64,000 bases of DNA from Nocardia miyunensis NBRC 108239 (GTDB taxonomy: Bacteria > Actinomycetota > Actinomycetes > Mycobacteriales > Mycobacteriaceae). Positions within the stretch are counted from its first letter, which is position 1. Every line of letters begins with the position of its first letter. The notes under the pieces were generated by a model that saw nothing but the letters and a program-made list of their open reading frames with translations, did no database searches and was not told the DNA's origin. The position numbers and the translations under genes are program-made. Location of the stretch: NCBI RefSeq assembly GCF_001613065.1, contig NZ_BDBQ01000044.1, forward strand, positions 97,683-161,682. Direction: 5' to 3'. This document shows, piece by piece, positions 16,348 through 25,648 of this stretch.

Positions 16348-17544
16348 GTGCTCGATCTGACTCGACTTCGCGCCGACATCCCGGCCTACGACAATGTCAC
16401 CTGGCCGACACCGGTATTCCTGGACAGTGCCGGATCGTCGCTGCCGCCCCGACCCGTGCTCGACGCGGTGACCGGACATCTGCGACGGGAATCCGAGATC
16501 GGCGGATACCGCGCCGCGAACGAGCGCCTGGACGATCTGGAATCGGTCAAGACCGCGATCGGCGCGCTGATCAACGCCGACCCGGCCGGTATCGCCTTGA
16601 GCGACAGCGCGACCCGGGCCTGGTCCGATTTCTTCTACGCGGTACCGCTCGCGCCCGGCGACCGCATCCTGATCTCCGAGGCCGACTACGCCAGCAACGC
16701 CATCGCGACGCTGCAACGCGCGCAGGCGTCGGGTGCGGTGGTCGAGCAGATCCCCAGCGACGAATCCGGTCAGCTCGACGTCGACGCCCTGGCCGAGATG
16801 CTCGACGAACGAGTGAAGCTGGTCTCGCTGGTGCACGCGCCAACCAACGGCGGCCTGGTCAACCCGGTCGCCGAGGCGGCCCGGATCGCGCGTCGGGTGG
16901 GTGCGCTGGTACTGCTGGACGCCTGCCAGTCCGCCGGTCAGCTCCCGCTGGACGTTGCCGAACTGGACGTCGACGCGATGTCGGCGACCGGCCGCAAATG
17001 GTTGCGCGGGCCGCGCGGCACCGGATTCCTGTATGTGCGACCGGAATTGGCCGCGACCATGGAACCGACCCGTCTGGACCTGCACAGCGCCGCGTGGGTG
17101 GGCCCGCGCGAATACCGCCTGGCCGCCGACGCCAGCCGCTTCGAATTCTGGGAGTGCGACGTCGCCGCGCGCCTGGGCCTGGGCGCGGCCGTGCGCTACC
17201 TGCTCGACCACGGACCGGACGAGGTCTACGCCGCGATCTCGGCGAACGCCGAGCAGTTGCGCAAGACCCTCGCGCAGATTCCCGAGGTGACCGTCCGCGA
17301 CCTGGGCGCGCGGCACAGCGGCATCGTCTCGTTCACCATCGACGGCTGGATTCCGGTGGACATCCGCGATCGGCTGCTCGCGCAGGACATCACCGTCACC
17401 GTGAGCCATCGCGGATCGACGCTGCTGGACATGTCCGCCCGCCGGTTGGACTCGGTGGTGCGCGCCTCGCCGCACTGCTTCGTGAGCGCCGACGAGCTGG
17501 AGCGTTTCACCGAGGCCGTCACCGCACTGGCCACGGGCCGCTGA
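16348..17544 (+). CDS. PLP-dependent aminotransferase class V, EgtE-like
   Basis: 398 residues from GTG 16348. FLDSAGSSLPPRPVLDAV opens the class V fold; VHAPTNGGLVNPVAE and LVLLDACQSAGQLPLD contain the PLP-binding Asp, and ATGRKWLRGPRGTGF holds the Schiff-base lysine. The start and the GGYRAANE block resemble mycobacterial EgtE, the beta-lyase that finishes ergothioneine. In mycobacteria egtE follows egtD in the same operon; here the candidate lies on the other strand, upstream of egtA. Context supports EgtE, but a cysteine-desulfurase-type or selenocysteine-lyase-like role is possible. In-frame sequence before 16348 is Arg/Pro-rich and non-homologous. Confidence 0.7.
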   Translation: MLDLTRLRADIPAYDNVTWPTPVFLDSAGSSLPPRPVLDAVTGHLRRESEIGGYRAANERLDDLESVKTAIGALINADPAGIALSDSATRAWSDFFYAVPLAPGDRILISEADYASNAIATLQRAQASGAVVEQIPSDESGQLDVDALAEMLDERVKLVSLVHAPTNGGLVNPVAEAARIARRVGALVLLDACQSAGQLPLDVAELDVDAMSATGRKWLRGPRGTGFLYVRPELAATMEPTRLDLHSAAWVGPREYRLAADASRFEFWECDVAARLGLGAAVRYLLDHGPDEVYAAISANAEQLRKTLAQIPEVTVRDLGARHSGIVSFTIDGWIPVDIRDRLLAQDITVTVSHRGSTLLDMSARRLDSVVRASPHCFVSADELERFTEAVTALATGR

Positions 17545-17727
17545 GCGCGGCCGCGCGCCGCCGGGCACCCCGGTCCCATGCCGAGCATGTGGCGGCCACG
17601 GGGTACGCCGGATCCGCGAAACCGAGGACGCGCACACATTCCATCGTCCCGGCGCGCGAGGGTGCGTCGATCCTCGCGTGCATCCGACAGTCGCCCGGCC
17701 GGAACCCGGGGTGCATGCCGCCCCGGG

Positions 17728-18828
17728 TCAGTGCACGGGCGCGTCGAGCGGGTAGCGGGCGGGCAGGTGGCTGCGGTCGCCGACGTGGAAGGCCAGGATC
17801 AGATCGTCGGCGACCTGGACCAACTCGTCGCGTCCCTCCACCCGGCCGGCCCAGTCCAGCGGCAACGCGGACAGGCCGTGCGCCGCGCCGATCAGATTGC
17901 CCGCGACCGCGCCGGTGGAGTCCGAATCACCGGAGTGGTTCACCGAAAGCAACAGTGCCGCACGGGGATCCGCGGTCTGGTCGGCCACCAGCGCGCAGTA
18001 GACCGCGATCGCGAGGCATTCCTCCGCGATCCATCCCGCGCCCACCTGTTCGACGCGCTCGGCCGTGGCCTCACCCTCGTCGGCCGTGGCGACGGCGCGA
18101 TGCAGCGCGGCGACGGTCTCCTCCGCGCCGGGGCCGCCGGTGATCTGAGCGATGCTCTGCTGCACCGCATCTCGCAGCGGAACGCCCGCCACCACGCGAT
18201 CGACCAGCGCGGCGAAGATGCCCGCCGAGAGATAGCCGGTCGGGTGGCCGTGCGTGAGCTGCGCGCAGCGCGCGGCCATGGTGAACGCGACATCGGGACC
18301 GAGCCGGGCCAGTCCGAACGGCGCGGACCGCATCACCGTCCCGCACCCTTTGGAGTCGGCGTTGACCGGTCCCGGCGCGCCCAGCGGATGCGGTTCGCGG
18401 TACTCCTGCTCCTGCCGGTCCAGTCCGCTCATGCACGCGTTCCCGGGCGAGCGCCGGGCGTAGAGGAACGGCTGGCTGGCCAGCCAGCCGTCCGGCGCGT
18501 GTCCGGGCCCGTCCTGCCGCTGTGTCCGCAGCCAGCGCAGATAGGCGCGCTGTAGCGCCGGTGCGGGATCCGTGCCCGGCGGCAGCCGCAACAGCCCCTC
18601 CGCGGTGAACAACGTCATCTGCGTGTCGTCGGTGATCTGTTGTGGCGCATCGGGATCGTGCCCCATCGGCAGAAACCCCGTCACCCCGTCCGACCCGTGG
18701 AATTCCCGGATCGCAGCCAGCTCGAGAAACTCGATCGGCCACCCCAACGCGTCCCCGATCGCCCCGCCGAGCAGTGCCCCGCGAACCCGATCCACCAGTT
18801 TCGTGTACTCCTCCACACATCCGATCAT
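17728..18828 (-). CDS. ADP-ribosylglycohydrolase family protein
   Basis: 366 residues. RVRGALLGGAIGDALGWPIEF, ITDDTQMTLFTAEGLLR and SVNHSGDSDSTGAVAGNLIGAAHG are the DraG/ARH signatures; the Asp residues in DDT and SGDSDST bind the two Mg2+ ions of the active site. It probably removes ADP-ribose from proteins, nucleic acids or small molecules. No partner ADP-ribosyltransferase is seen nearby, so the target is unknown. ATG 18828 follows a region with no clear ribosome-binding site. Confidence 0.85.
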   Translation of the reverse strand: MIGCVEEYTKLVDRVRGALLGGAIGDALGWPIEFLELAAIREFHGSDGVTGFLPMGHDPDAPQQITDDTQMTLFTAEGLLRLPPGTDPAPALQRAYLRWLRTQRQDGPGHAPDGWLASQPFLYARRSPGNACMSGLDRQEQEYREPHPLGAPGPVNADSKGCGTVMRSAPFGLARLGPDVAFTMAARCAQLTHGHPTGYLSAGIFAALVDRVVAGVPLRDAVQQSIAQITGGPGAEETVAALHRAVATADEGEATAERVEQVGAGWIAEECLAIAVYCALVADQTADPRAALLLSVNHSGDSDSTGAVAGNLIGAAHGLSALPLDWAGRVEGRDELVQVADDLILAFHVGDRSHLPARYPLDAPVH

Positions 18829-18876
18829 GGCAGCACGCCGATGATCTCACGCCAGCAGACCGCAATCCGGGCCTCA

Positions 18877-18899
18877 CACAACGCAATTGGCACTGGTAC
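18877..18899. repeat. 23-bp imperfect direct repeat, copy 1
   Basis: Begins CACAACGCAATTGGCACTGG. It matches 19123-19145 except at three positions. It may be a regulator site or debris of a duplication. Confidence 0.5.
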
Positions 18900-19122
18900 A
18901 CCTTGCCGCACGACCTGGCGCACCGCCCGAACCGAGACCCGGCCGGGTCGACGCAATGAGCAAGACGATCGGGAGCCAGCGGGCGTACCCAGCACCCCCG
19001 GACCGACGCAATATGCAGAACATCGACCACGGCTCGAACGCGACACATTCGGGAGCTATCGGAATGCTCGGCACGATCGAATCCTCGCTACAGGCAACGC
19101 GCGGCCACGTCGGCGGTTCCGG

Positions 19123-19145
19123 CACAACGCAATCGGCGTTGGTAC
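19123..19145. repeat. 23-bp imperfect direct repeat, copy 2
   Basis: Begins CACAACGCAATCGGCGTTGG. It is downstream of the pth stop and partner of 18877-18899. Confidence 0.5.
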
Positions 19146-19276
19146 GCAACATGTCCGCGGTTCACGTCCGCGTGCGGCGACACACACGAGCGGCCCACAC
19201 AGGCGTCAGGACTCCGAATGTCACCCGGACGGATCGCATCGGCGGCCACACGATCACGGCCGGAGGAAGCGATCGG

Positions 19277-19888
19277 TCAGTGCAACTGATTCTGGGCGGC
19301 TTCCAGGCCCGCGCGGAGCAGGAGTTCCACTGCGTCGGCGGCCTGTTCGACGATGACGGGGAGTTCCTTGCGCTCGGGGCTGGCGAAGGGTTTGAGGACG
19401 TAGTCGGCCGGGTCCTGGCGACCGGGCGGGCGGCCGATGCCGAATCGGACGCGCAGATAGTCCTTGGTGGTGAGGGCGCTGGAGACCGAGCGCAGGCCGT
19501 TGTGGCCGCCCTCGCCGCCGCCGCGCTTGAGGCGGATGACGCCGAACTCCAGATCGAGTTCGTCATGGATGACGATCACCTCGGTCGGCGGGATGGAGAA
19601 GAAGCGGGCCAGCGCGGCGACCGAGCGGCCGGAGACGTTCATGAACGAACGCGGCTTGGCGACCAACACCTTGCGTCCGTCCAGGCGCGCCTCGAGCAGG
19701 TCGGCGCCGGACTTCTTGTGCACGGTGAAACGGCCGCCGACGCGCCCTGCGAGCACGTCGGCGACCATGAAACCCGCATTGTGCCTGGTGCGCTCGTATT
19801 CGGATCCGGGGTTGCCCAGACCGATCACCAGCGCGGGTCCCGTCGGACGATCCGTGGCGGACGTCGCATTCCCGGCCGTCTCAGGCAT
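19277..19888 (-). CDS. pth: Peptidyl-tRNA hydrolase
   Basis: 203 residues. VIGLGNPGSEYERTRHNAGF holds the catalytic His and substrate Asn; KPRSFMNVSG, IHDELDLEFG and GGGEGGHNGLRS are the other Pth blocks. It recycles peptidyl-tRNAs released from ribosomes. It follows rplY by 34 bp on the same strand, the usual actinobacterial pair. Confidence 0.95.
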   Translation of the reverse strand: MPETAGNATSATDRPTGPALVIGLGNPGSEYERTRHNAGFMVADVLAGRVGGRFTVHKKSGADLLEARLDGRKVLVAKPRSFMNVSGRSVAALARFFSIPPTEVIVIHDELDLEFGVIRLKRGGGEGGHNGLRSVSSALTTKDYLRVRFGIGRPPGRQDPADYVLKPFASPERKELPVIVEQAADAVELLLRAGLEAAQNQLH

Positions 19889-19922
19889 TTGATTCGATCA
19901 CGAAAACCGTTGGGGAACAGCC

Positions 19923-20519
19923 TTACTCGGCGGCCTCGCCCTCGCCCTCGGTCTCTTCCGCGGTGGCCTCGGCGGCCGGGGCGACGATGATGTTCACGAT
20001 CAGCGCCTCGGCCTCACCGGCCAGGGTGACGCCCTTGGGCAGCGCGATGTCGGCCGCGGTGATCTGGGTGCCCGCCTCGACGCCCTCGACCGAGACCTCG
20101 ATCTGCTCCGGAATGTTCAGCGCGTCGGCCTCGACCGACAGGGTGGTGGACTCCTGGGTGACCAGGGTGCCGGCCGCCGCGTCACCGACCAGGGTGACGT
20201 GCACGTCGGTGACGACCTTCTCGCCGCGCTTGACGATCAGCAGGTCAGCGTGCTCGATGTAGCGGCGGATCGGGTGCACGACAACCGACTTGGTCAGCGC
20301 GAACTGCTTGGTGCCCTCGATCTCCAGGTTCACCACGGCGTTGGTGCCCTGCTCACGCAGGATGGCGGCGAACGCCTGAGCGTTGATGGCCAGATGCTTG
20401 GGAGCCTCGCCGTGGCCGTACAGCACGGCCGGGACGTTGCCGTCGCGGCGGGTGCGGCGTGCGGCGCCCTTGCCGAATTCGGTGCGTACGGTGGCTTCGA
20501 GAAGGCTGGTGTCGGACAT
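19923..20519 (-). CDS. rplY: 50S ribosomal protein L25 / general stress protein Ctc
   Basis: 198 residues, the long Ctc form. The N-terminal L25 domain (1-95) has EFGKGAARRTRRDGNVPAVLYG, which binds 5S rRNA; the TL5-type beta domain follows (VEGVEAGTQI, LPKGVTL), and the tail after residue 175 is Ala/Glu-rich and acidic. It is co-transcribed with pth. Confidence 0.95.
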   Translation of the reverse strand: MSDTSLLEATVRTEFGKGAARRTRRDGNVPAVLYGHGEAPKHLAINAQAFAAILREQGTNAVVNLEIEGTKQFALTKSVVVHPIRRYIEHADLLIVKRGEKVVTDVHVTLVGDAAAGTLVTQESTTLSVEADALNIPEQIEVSVEGVEAGTQITAADIALPKGVTLAGEAEALIVNIIVAPAAEATAEETEGEGEAAE

Positions 20520-21017
20520 GGGGGGAAGTTCTCCTACGGCTTTCCGGGGCGGGTGTACCTAACTGGCCAGGGACTGCCCTGGCGAAGGGTCTGCTCGTCG
20601 GGCGAAAGAACGAACGAGAACGGCGGAAAAGCCGAGCCGCGTCGATCACGGTGTGTGCACATCTGTGCCTCACACCCTCGCCGAGACAACCCGAAGAGAA
20701 TAACACGCACGCCGGAACACACCCGAACCGGACCCCGCGCCCACAACCGGCGCACACATCCGCGCCGTGCCTCCGCAACACTACCGTCCCGAGCGCCGAT
20801 GTACAGCGGTTCGAATCCTTCGAATCGAATCCGCCGAATCGAATCCCCGGAACGCCAGGCCCCGAGCAATCCGTTCGATGCCCGAGAGTCGCCAGGTCCA
20901 CGACGCACCCGTTCGACGCGCCGAGACTACGGCTCATTCCGCCGGACCGGGCCGGGCCCAGAATGCCCGGCCAAGTAGCCTGGAGAGGTTGACCACCCCC
21001 GAACAGGAGCCCGTGCC
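20520..21017. other. Divergent region between rplY and prfC
   Basis: About 500 bp without a supported gene. It holds promoters for both sides and a cluster of CGAATC repeats at 20811-20846. Open frames here are arginine- or proline-rich and unlike known proteins. Confidence 0.5.
20811..20846. repeat. Short CGAATCGAATCC repeat cluster
   Basis: CGAATCGAATCC occurs at 20821-20832 and 20835-20846, preceded by TTCGAATCC at 20810-20818. The motif resembles the T-loop of tRNA genes, but no cloverleaf can be folded around it. Confidence 0.6.
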
Positions 21018-22637
21018 GTGAATTCCCCTTCCCCGAACGCGACCACGTCCGGGCGGTTGGCACAGGAAGTCGCGCGGCGGCGCACCTTCGCGGTGATCTC
21101 CCATCCCGACGCGGGTAAATCCACCCTCACCGAGGCACTCGCCCTGCACGCCAAGGTGATTGCCGAGGCGGGCGCGATCCACGGCAAGTCCGGGCGCAAA
21201 TCCACCGTCTCGGACTGGATGGAGATGGAGAAGGCGCGCGGCATCTCGGTGAGTTCGACCGCGCTGCAGTTCGAATACGGCGACTGCGTGATCAATCTGG
21301 TCGACACCCCCGGTCACTCGGATTTCTCCGAGGACACCTATCGCGTGCTGACCGCCGTCGACGCCGCGGTCATGCTCATCGACGCCGCCAAGGGCCTCGA
21401 GCCGCAGACGCTCAAACTGTTCCAGGTGTGCCGCCACCGCGGCATTCCGGTGATCACCGTCATCAACAAGTGGGACCGGCCCGGCCGGGCGCCGCTGGAG
21501 CTGCTCGACGAGATCAGCGAGCGCATCGGGCTGACCCCGACCCCGCTGTTCCTGCCGGTCGGCATCGCGGGTGATTTCCGCGGTCTGCTGCGGCGCGGTG
21601 AAGAGGGTGCGGCTACCGAATACATCCACTTCACCCGCACCGCCGGTGGCGCGACGATCGCGCCCGAGGAGTCCTACCGCGTCGAGCAGGCCGCCGAGCG
21701 CGAGGGCGATGTCTGGACCACCGCGGCCGAGGAGAGCGAACTGCTCTCGGCCACCGGGCAGGACCACGATCAGGAACTGTTCCTGGCCGGGCAGACCTCA
21801 CCGGTGATCTACGCCTCGGCCATGCTGAACTTCGGGGTGCGGCAGTTGCTGGAAACCCTTGTCGCCCTTGCTCCCCCGCCCGGCCCGCGCGACGACGTGA
21901 AGGGCTCGCCCCGGGAGACCGGCGATCCGTTCAGCGCGGTCGTGTTCAAGGTGCAGGCCGGAATGGATACCGCGCACCGCGACCGGCTGGCGTTCATGCG
22001 CATCGTGTCCGGGGAGTTCGAGCGCGGCATGGTCGTCACGCACGCCCAGACCGGACGCCCGTTCGCGACCAAATACGCGCTGACCGTCTTCGGCCGCGAA
22101 CGTTCCACCGTCGACACGGCCTATCCGGGCGATGTGGTCGGCCTGGTGAACGCGACCGCCCTAGCCCCCGGGCACACGCTGTTCGTGGACAAGAAGGTCG
22201 AATTCCCGCCGATCCCGTCCTTCGCGCCGGAACATTTCGCGACGTTGCGCGCCCGCAGCGCCGGCAAGTACAAGCAGTTCCGCAAGGCCATCGATCAACT
22301 CGACTCCGAGGGCGTCGTGCAGGTGCTGCGCAACGACACCCGCGGTGACGCCTCACCCGTGCTGGCCGCGGTCGGTCCCATGCAGTTCGAGGTGGTCACC
22401 GCCCGCATGCAGGCCGAATTCACCGTCGAGACGCAACTGGACTTCCTGCCCTACCAGCTGGCCCGCCGCACCGACGCGCAGTCCGCACCCGAACTCGACC
22501 GCCAGCGCGGCGTCGAGGTCTTCACCCGCACCGACGGCGCGATCCTGGCCCTGTTCAGCGACAAGTGGCGCTTGCAGTACATCCAGAAGGAAATGCCCGA
22601 TCTGACCCTGGATCCCCTGGTCGCCACGGCGGACTAG
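21018..22637 (+). CDS. prfC: Peptide chain release factor 3
   Basis: 539 residues from GTG 21018 with CAGGAG 8 bp upstream. GTPase motifs: SHPDAGKSTLTEAL (P-loop), GISVSSTALQF (switch I), DTPGHSDFSEDT (switch II) and NKWDRPGR (NKxD). Domains II and III follow, with FKVQAGMDTAHRDR. RF3 removes RF1/RF2 from ribosomes after termination. Codon use and length are as expected. Confidence 0.96.
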   Translation: MNSPSPNATTSGRLAQEVARRRTFAVISHPDAGKSTLTEALALHAKVIAEAGAIHGKSGRKSTVSDWMEMEKARGISVSSTALQFEYGDCVINLVDTPGHSDFSEDTYRVLTAVDAAVMLIDAAKGLEPQTLKLFQVCRHRGIPVITVINKWDRPGRAPLELLDEISERIGLTPTPLFLPVGIAGDFRGLLRRGEEGAATEYIHFTRTAGGATIAPEESYRVEQAAEREGDVWTTAAEESELLSATGQDHDQELFLAGQTSPVIYASAMLNFGVRQLLETLVALAPPPGPRDDVKGSPRETGDPFSAVVFKVQAGMDTAHRDRLAFMRIVSGEFERGMVVTHAQTGRPFATKYALTVFGRERSTVDTAYPGDVVGLVNATALAPGHTLFVDKKVEFPPIPSFAPEHFATLRARSAGKYKQFRKAIDQLDSEGVVQVLRNDTRGDASPVLAAVGPMQFEVVTARMQAEFTVETQLDFLPYQLARRTDAQSAPELDRQRGVEVFTRTDGAILALFSDKWRLQYIQKEMPDLTLDPLVATAD

Positions 22638-22983
22638 CCGGACGCCTTCCGGTGTGCATCGTTATCACCGCGAAGCACCCGGGACAGGCTCGCAGCAGGG
22701 GCCATTGTCCCCTTACGACGCGCACGAACAAAGGCGCACAATAACGTCTGTACACCGGCTCGAGGTTTGTGATCGGTGGCTGGCCGGTTGCCTGCCGACA
22801 ACGCTCGGACAGGCATTACGCCGTGATGGCATCGTCCCCCTACCAGGCAGCGGCACGTCTGGATCTTCTGTCGGCATCGCAGCCGCACGCCACACCATAT
22901 GCAACGCCGGGCACCGCGAATGCTGCCCGTCGCGGCTGCGTGCCGCTTCGCGAGTTCGGCGCCGTCAACAGACAGGAAGCGCC
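22638..22983. other. Gap upstream of the SnoaL-like gene
   Basis: No gene or clear element is seen; only frames with Arg/His-rich composition. It marks the boundary between prfC and an accessory patch reaching to about 24369. Confidence 0.5.
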
Positions 22984-23418
22984 ATGTCAGAGCAGAACAA
23001 GGCCGCCGCCAAGCGCCTCTTCGACGCATGGAACACCCGAGACTTCGAGGTATTCGACGAGCTGCTCGCGGCCGATTACATCGACCACAGTCCGCAGAAC
23101 CCGTACGCCGATATCCATGGCCCAGAGGGCGTGAAGCGATTCGCGCAGATGTATGTCGACGCAATCTCGGATCAACGGTTCCTGGTCAACGAACAGATCG
23201 CCGAAGGCGACTTCGTCACTACCCGATGGACGGGGACAGGAACCAATGACGGCGAGCTGATGGGTATGCCCGCGACCGGCAAATCGGCGGTCGTTCAAGG
23301 AATCACGATGCAACGCTTCCAGGACGGCAAGGCCGTCGAGGGCTGGACATGCTGGGACACGCTCGGCATGATGCAGCAACTCGGCCTCGTCCAGCAGGCG
23401 CACTCCGCGGCATCCTGA
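22984..23418 (+). CDS. SnoaL-like / ester cyclase family protein
   Basis: 144 residues. NKAAAKRLFDAWNTRDFEVFD and LLAADYIDHSPQ, then GVKRFAQMY and TTRWTGTGTN, are typical of the SnoaL-like polyketide cyclase/ester cyclase branch of the NTF2 fold (cone-shaped barrel). AGGAAG lies before ATG 22984. The substrate is unknown; stand-alone members are common in actinobacteria and often of catabolic or stress type. Confidence 0.8.
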   Translation: MSEQNKAAAKRLFDAWNTRDFEVFDELLAADYIDHSPQNPYADIHGPEGVKRFAQMYVDAISDQRFLVNEQIAEGDFVTTRWTGTGTNDGELMGMPATGKSAVVQGITMQRFQDGKAVEGWTCWDTLGMMQQLGLVQQAHSAAS

Positions 23419-23497
23419 CTCGTGATGTGACAGCGCACGACATCGCGGTGCGGTCCCCGGGCCGGTTGCGTTGTCGCGCATACCACCTCATCGGCCG

Positions 23498-24028
23498 CTA
23501 GCCCATCGTTTCTTCCGGGGTACCGGACGATTGGCCGTCGGCCGCGATGCCACCGGTCTCCGGCTCGCTGGCGATCAGGCCCCAGCGGCTCGAGGTGAGC
23601 CGGAGGCTGGGCAGGTCCGACAGGGAGAGCACTACCTCGTAGGTGCGTTCGTAACCGGTGTGGGCGATGCGCCAGCGGCCGTCCTCGCAGCGGACATAGC
23701 GGTCCGAATAGAACGCCGCGCCACGCAGCAGCATGTTGTGGCCGGGGATGAGCACCGTATCGGCCAGATACCAGGTTCCGGTGGCCTCGTCACCGTCGAC
23801 GTCGATCTCGGGATGATCGCAGCGGTGTTCGGTGATCACGTGCGGGCCGAGGGTATTGCGCATGAACGCCAGGAATGCGTCACGCGATTCGAACTGCAGG
23901 TACTCGCTGTAGGTAGCGGTCGCGTCCGGGACCATGGTGTCGGCGAAATCGTCCCAGGACTTGGTATCGAGTGCCCGCAGGTAGCGGAACTTCAGCCGAC
24001 TGATTGCGGAGACGGCATCGGAGTCCAT
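23498..24028 (-). CDS. Nuclear transport factor 2-like (SnoaL_4) protein
   Basis: 176 residues. AISRLKFRYLRALDTKSWDDF and VPDATATYSEY match the SnoaL_4 family found beside ring-hydroxylating and steroid-modifying enzymes; HRCDHPEIDVDGDEATGTWY and RWRIAHTGYERTYE complete the fold. The last 25 residues are a Gly/Glu-rich tail. It converges with the SnoaL-like gene. Specific function unknown. Confidence 0.75.
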   Translation of the reverse strand: MDSDAVSAISRLKFRYLRALDTKSWDDFADTMVPDATATYSEYLQFESRDAFLAFMRNTLGPHVITEHRCDHPEIDVDGDEATGTWYLADTVLIPGHNMLLRGAAFYSDRYVRCEDGRWRIAHTGYERTYEVVLSLSDLPSLRLTSSRWGLIASEPETGGIAADGQSSGTPEETMG

Positions 24029-24078
24029 ACCTCAACAATCCCATCCGGACACGCAGTTCTGCGTGATTTGAGAGATCT

Positions 24079-24369
24079 GTGCTGGATTCTTGGCCTGCGC
24101 TTCACTCCGGCGGGTTCGGTCAGCCGCGAGTGCTGTCCAGAAACTCCGGCAACGAGTTGCACCGGCACGGTCACGAGTGCCGTTCGGCGTACCGATGCGT
24201 GGAGCCGAGCGCTCACTCGTTCGGGGACGAGCGCCTGACCGCGATGCTGCTCAGGCCGGACGGAGTGATCGCGTGGGCGGCAGGCCCCGGCGACGATCTC
24301 GATCCGCCCGCACTCCGCGAAGCGCTCGACACCTGGTGCCCGGCCGAGCTCGCCGTCCGAGGGCGGTAG
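24079..24369 (+). pseudogene. C-terminal remnant of an FAD-dependent aromatic monooxygenase
   Basis: The last 50 codons (from about 24217) read ERLTAMLLRPDGVIAWAA followed by LDPPALREALDTW, the closing segment of TfdB/PheA-type flavin hydroxylases. The 45 codons before it show no such homology and the N-terminal FAD domain is absent, so the gene is a 3' fragment. It starts 50 bp from the divergent NTF2-like gene. Confidence 0.6.
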
Positions 24370-24408
24370 CGGCCCGGCGCATGCTCCCGCGCCCGGCGAC
24401 GCGCTGAG

Positions 24409-25374
24409 TCACGAAGGGGCGGAGTAGCTCTCGGTGGGCAGGGTGAAGCAGGTGCGGCAGAAGTCCTCGCCGAATTCGGTGAGGCGCAGGCTCTTTCGCA
24501 CGATCTTCGGGACGCGTCCGGCCGCCTTGAGCGCCGTCTCGACGATCGGCTGGACCTCGAGCACCATGTAGCGGCTCAGCAGGACCGGGTCGTCGGAGTT
24601 CATCAGCAGGCCGAGGCGGTTGAGGTTGATCAGGTAGTGGCGCGAGCGGTCCGGGTAGCGCACGCCCGCCTGTTCGGGCACCGAGGTCAGATCGCCGGAC
24701 ACGAGTTCCGACCCGATGCCCAGCGGGCGGTTGGTGCGCACGTCCACCGAGGGCTGCGGTCCGTTCTGCGCCATGAAACGCAGGATGCGGGCCTCGTCGG
24801 GGGCGAGCTGATCGAGGATCCGGTCGTAGGCCGGATGCACCTCCTCGGTGAAGTACACATCGGCCGAACGGGCCAGCAGCGCATCGCCGCGACGACGCAG
24901 CTCGTCCATCGTCGTGGACCGGACGTAACCGCCGGTAATGGCCTGCGGCGTATGGCCGTTCGCGGTCGGCACATAGCTGACGATCTCGCGCACCGACCCC
25001 TCGGTGACACCCAGCACACTCCGAGCGACCGATTGCAGCGCCTGTCCGGCGCGCTCGGCGATCTCGGTGGAGGACTCTCCGTCCAGGGCCGCCTGGGTGA
25101 TCTGCCGGGTCACCTCGTAGGTGGTGCCCACCGCCCACTGCCCGCTGCGCACAGCTGTCCCCGCGGCTAGCCCGGCCGCGCGGAACACCCCGCGAATGAG
25201 CCTGGCCTCGTTGCTGATCTGCCGCTGCTCCACTTCCGAGCCGCGCCTGGGTACGATCGGCGCCCCTGCCCGGTCACGCTGCGTTGCCGCCTTCGGGCCC
25301 GATCCGCTCGTGCCGGGATCCGCGGAGCGGGACCCCGGACGGACAACGTCGCGCCCGGTCCTGTCGTCTGCCAC
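24409..25374 (-). CDS. Abi-alpha (DUF4393-like) family protein, copy 1
   Basis: 321 residues from GTG 25374 with GGAGAAGG upstream. The first 60 residues are low-complexity and polar; residues 60-120 are Ala-rich helices; then YDRILDQLAPDEARILRFMA, SRHYLINLNRLGLL and LRLTEFGEDFCRTCF form the conserved C-terminal half. The same blocks recur in the product of 26962-27702. The C-terminal winged-helix-like part (one strand-helix unit predicting gene order 'domain-NLxRLGL-LTxFGxxF') is typical of Abi-alpha proteins, a family named for abortive phage infection systems. That role is inference. Confidence 0.65.
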   Translation of the reverse strand: MADDRTGRDVVRPGSRSADPGTSGSGPKAATQRDRAGAPIVPRRGSEVEQRQISNEARLIRGVFRAAGLAAGTAVRSGQWAVGTTYEVTRQITQAALDGESSTEIAERAGQALQSVARSVLGVTEGSVREIVSYVPTANGHTPQAITGGYVRSTTMDELRRRGDALLARSADVYFTEEVHPAYDRILDQLAPDEARILRFMAQNGPQPSVDVRTNRPLGIGSELVSGDLTSVPEQAGVRYPDRSRHYLINLNRLGLLMNSDDPVLLSRYMVLEVQPIVETALKAAGRVPKIVRKSLRLTEFGEDFCRTCFTLPTESYSAPS

Positions 25375-25648
25375 GTCCTTCTCCGAAACTCGCCAGGTGA
25401 ACGAAAACGCTCACAGATTATCGCCGCCACCCGGTCACCGGATGCCTCGGCCCGGCGGGCCGTGCGAACAGTACCGGGCAACCACGACGACCGGCTACCC
25501 GAAAGTCTCCCACTTCGGACGCCACGAACCACATCCGGTCGCAAATTCGACCATCTCCGCAATTCCGCAGTAAGGTCCCCCATGCCGACGGGTACCTTCG
25601 AGTACCGGTGAGGCGGCGGTCACCGGTACGGTTCTGCAGGAGGGTGTC

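Larger units (their letters stand above)
18829..19276. other. Intergenic region with dispersed GCAAT-containing repeats
   Basis: No supported gene. The sequence carries an imperfect 23-bp direct repeat (18877-18899 and 19123-19145, 20 of 23 positions the same) and further short ACGCAAT elements, e.g. around 18951 and 19007. Copy 1 lies about 50 bp upstream of the ADP-ribosylglycohydrolase start on its strand. Confidence 0.4.

Noticed and set aside
20810..20846. tRNA gene
   Set aside because: T-loop-like TTCGAATCC present, but no acceptor, D-arm or anticodon stem can be paired.
22654..22983. N-terminal extension of the SnoaL-like gene
   Set aside because: Upstream frame lacks homology; ATG 22984 has AGGAAG and begins the SnoaL helix.
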